From Nymphalis io (taxonomy: Eukaryota > Arthropoda > Insecta > Lepidoptera > Nymphalidae), in contig NC_065900.1 of assembly GCF_905147045.1 (NCBI RefSeq), forward strand, positions 12,172,501 through 12,236,500: DNA of 64,000 nt, given 5' to 3'. The number at the start of each line of letters is the position of its first letter. The stretch's first letter is position 1. Made by a program: the position numbers and the translations under genes. Below are positions 63,437 to 64,000 of the stretch, in pieces. The notes below the pieces were generated by a model. The model did not search any database and was not told the origin of the DNA. It saw only the letters and a program-made list of their open reading frames with translations.

Positions 63437-63592
63437 CTTACAGTAACAGTAAGAGCCTGTGAATGTCCTACTGCTGGGCTAAGGCCTCCGTCAAGCACGA
63501 GATGAATTATAATCACAAATTAAGCACATGAAAATTCAGTGGTGCTTGCCCGGGTTTGAACCCACGATCTTATCACTGGGCCACCTCGCTGT
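63437..63592 (-). mobile_element. R2 SINE with internal deletion
   Basis: CAGTAACAGTAAGAGCCTGT GAATGTCC joins directly to AGCACGAGATGAATTATAAT and the tRNA-like half; about 150 bp of the middle are missing. Confidence 0.75.
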
Positions 63593-63768
63593 AACTTATC
63601 TCAACACAGTATAAACACATCAGCAAGTTATTATTTAACTACCAGTTATTTAAGTAACGTTTGAAAATAAAACGTCACTGAGCTGCACATGTTTTTTTTT
63701 CTGTTATAAACAAAATGGTGATCGTTTTACTATCTCTTTATCGAAATTTTGTAGTCGTAATAACTTAC

Positions 63769-63775
63769 TCCGCAT
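63769..63775 (-). CDS. Candidate first coding exon of gene C (very short)
   Basis: On the minus strand ATG CGG A is followed by the perfect donor GTAAGT. Joining it to the exon at 55630 keeps phase and gives MRKRKERLQR, for a total of 520 residues, close to gene B (518). Seven coding bases with one matching donor can arise by chance, and the implied intron is 8.1 kb. This is a guess resting on phase and total length only; another exon further upstream or outside the window is equally possible. Confidence 0.25.
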
Positions 63776-64000
63776 ATAAACGTCTATATGTTAAATGCGT
63801 CTGAAAATGTCGAATCTGGCAACCGTCAAAGACTTAGACTTTGTAAATAATGAGTGGATTTAAACACTGAGTATATCAAATGCTAGAGAGTATTTTTATT
63901 TCATGGAAGTTATTAACGATTTCATTGATTTTTGCAAAATTAATTTATTAACTCTAGACTTTTATTCTTAAGCATTTAACATAAAAATTGACTCCAAAGC

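Overview
The window looks like AT-rich nuclear DNA from a lepidopteran insect, probably a butterfly. The case rests on split genes with consensus GT/AG introns, on interspersed repeats typical of Lepidoptera (tRNA-like SINEs, a mariner with the 'FHRGTSAAETARRI' type of transposase, RTE and CR1/Jockey LINE pieces, 'CGCCCGCGGCTTC' repeats), and on the absence of any bacterial gene layout. Species was not determined.

The protein-coding content is a head-to-tail array of three genes on the minus strand. All encode 12-TM major facilitator transporters of the SV2/SVOP-like group. Gene A runs from 11932 to beyond the window's left edge (nine exons seen, 3' end missing). Gene B (22482-15305) is complete: ten exons, 1557 nt, 518 residues, no stop across any junction. 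Gene C (55630-27237) has eleven solid exons; its first coding exon is uncertain, with a 7-nt candidate at 63775-63769. Intron phases 1,1,2,1,0,2,0 are shared in order by the three genes, so they are tandem duplicates. Gene B has lost one intron that A and C keep. Gene C carries a 19.7-kb intron, which explains the apparently gene-free stretch from 36 to 55.5 kb.

Everything else I can recognise is transposon-derived: a 1.25-kb mariner with terminal inverted repeats and TA flanks (7566-8817), a 5'-truncated RTE retrotransposon with a 12-bp target duplication (27965-29476), a CR1/Jockey-like LINE fragment that split an older repeat (36.45-37.71 kb), a degraded LINE interrupted by a SINE (25.4-26.3 kb), and many copies of four short repeat families. 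No tRNA, rRNA, CRISPR or bacterial feature is present. From 55.7 to 64 kb I find only repeats, short hairpins and the weak exon candidate. The substrates of the transporters cannot be read from sequence.
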